In this document: piece by piece, positions 5,255-6,088 of the stretch
How positions within the stretch are numbered: position 1 is the stretch's first letter
Layout: the number at the start of each line of letters is the position of its first letter
DNA from: Candidatus Thalassarchaeaceae archaeon
GTDB taxonomy: Archaea; Thermoplasmatota; Poseidoniia; Poseidoniales; Thalassarchaeaceae
Length of the DNA stretch: 6,088 bases
Reading direction: 5' to 3'
NCBI GenBank assembly: GCA_029250425.1
Contig: JAQXFF010000336.1
Span: forward strand, 1-6,088
Notes under the pieces: model-generated
Seen by the model: only the letters and a program-made list of their open reading frames with translations
What the model was told of the DNA's origin: nothing
Database searches by the model: none
Made by a program: the position numbers and the translations under genes

Positions 5255-6088
5255 ATGGAAGGAACAGAAGTCGGTATGATTGGAATGGGCGCGGGTGTCT
5301 TCGGACTCCTGATCGCGTTTATGTTGTACAAAAAAGTTGATTCAATCGAAATCAAAAACGAAACAGTAGCGAAGATAACACAGCGAATTCAAGATGGTGC
5401 AATGGCATTCTTGTATGCAGAATACAAAATGCTGTCATTCTTCATCGTAGCTGTCGCCGCTTTGCTGTATTTAGGTGGCGATTCCAATGGACTCGGTTTG
5501 GAGACCATGATCGCATTCATCATTGGTGCATTGTGCAGTGTCGCTGCTGGATTTTCAGGCATGCGTTCAGCAACCAGTGCAAACGGTCGAACTGCTCAAG
5601 CAGCCGCTGATGGATTGTCACAACTTTCAGAAGGTTCTGAACCCAAGGGCGAGCACGTCAAGCGGGGACAAGCCGCTGCCCTCGAAACCGCATACAACGG
5701 TGGGGCAGTCATGGGTCTCGCTGTAGGTGGTCTTGGTCTTGCAGGTATTTCCCTGATGTATTACTTCACACAAACAGAATTTTTGACAGTTGAGAATATT
5801 GCAGGATTTGGAATGGGTGCCTCATCCATTGCACTCTTCGCGCGCGTGGGCGGTGGAATCTACACCAAAGCCGCTGACGTCGGTGCTGATCTTGTGGGTA
5901 AAGTCGAAGCGGGAATTCCTGAAGACGATCCAAGAAACCCTGGTGTGATTGCAGACAATGTTGGAGACAATGTTGGCGATGTTGCTGGAATGGGGGCAGA
6001 TATCTTTGAGTCATTCGTAGGATCTATAATTGCAGCTATGATAATTGCAAGTAATTCCCAAGATATGGGCGTTGATTATGTAATGATG
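5255..6088 (+). CDS. hppA: Membrane-bound ion-translocating pyrophosphatase, N-terminal part (3' end beyond window)
   Basis: Integral membrane enzyme that hydrolyses pyrophosphate and pumps H+ (or Na+) across the membrane. I translated 278 residues from ATG 5255; the full family length is roughly 660-800. Helices are visible at about 8-25, 59-75, 85-101, 150-170 and 183-197. The signature active-site run is complete: GGGIYTKAADVGADLVGKVE (199-218) with the substrate-binding lysine K216, EDDPRNP (223-229), and DNVGDNVGDVAGMGAD (234-249) with the Mg-pyrophosphate aspartates. Compared with the Thermotoga enzyme, the cytoplasmic loop after ANGRTAQAA is about 15 residues longer (near 117-138, rich in S, E, K, G). 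The residues that decide K+ dependence and ion specificity are further downstream, so the subtype cannot be called. A TATA-like box and a good Shine-Dalgarno precede it. It appears to be transcribed independently of the upstream amidotransferase gene. Confidence 0.96.
   Translation, partial: MEGTEVGMIGMGAGVFGLLIAFMLYKKVDSIEIKNETVAKITQRIQDGAMAFLYAEYKMLSFFIVAVAALLYLGGDSNGLGLETMIAFIIGALCSVAAGFSGMRSATSANGRTAQAAADGLSQLSEGSEPKGEHVKRGQAAALETAYNGGAVMGLAVGGLGLAGISLMYYFTQTEFLTVENIAGFGMGASSIALFARVGGGIYTKAADVGADLVGKVEAGIPEDDPRNPGVIADNVGDNVGDVAGMGADIFESFVGSIIAAMIIASNSQDMGVDYVMM

Overview
The window is a gene-dense stretch with no intergenic gap over about 150 bases. Archaeal features include a TATA-like element and Shine-Dalgarno site before a membrane pyrophosphatase gene, a free-standing class I glutamine amidotransferase, a PolX with a PHP domain, and a membrane protein with a DSDGDG calcium-loop motif. 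This mix fits a planktonic euryarchaeon of the Marine Group II/III (Poseidoniales) type. That placement is inferred from gene content and style, not from a marker gene.

Left block (1-2895, minus strand, read right to left): a PolX-type DNA polymerase/PHP protein, two very small two-helix membrane proteins, and endonuclease III, which is cut by the left edge. The four genes are almost gapless (5-base gap, then ATGA and GTGA stop/start overlaps), so they look like one translationally coupled operon. PolX and endonuclease III are both base-excision repair enzymes. The two membrane proteins between them are unexplained. In the PolX, the third catalytic aspartate of the polymerase site aligns with glutamine, while the PHP metal ligands look intact.

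Middle block (2967-4402): a plus-strand three-helix membrane protein (2967-3296) diverges from polX. Its stop codon directly abuts the stop codon of the next, oppositely oriented gene. The minus-strand pair that follows is a NifU C-terminal-domain protein (CxxC iron-sulfur type) overlapping the start of a secreted, single-span membrane protein with a calcium-loop motif.

Right block (4455-6088, plus strand): a class I glutamine amidotransferase with a complete catalytic triad, a short regulatory gap holding a perfect 18-bp palindrome, a TATA-like box and a Shine-Dalgarno site, and then the N-terminal 278 residues of a membrane-bound ion-pumping pyrophosphatase that runs off the right edge.

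I found no CRISPR array, transposon, tRNA or rRNA, and no convincing new multi-gene system. The most interesting leads are the altered PolX polymerase site next to endonuclease III and the small membrane-protein pair embedded in that repair operon.
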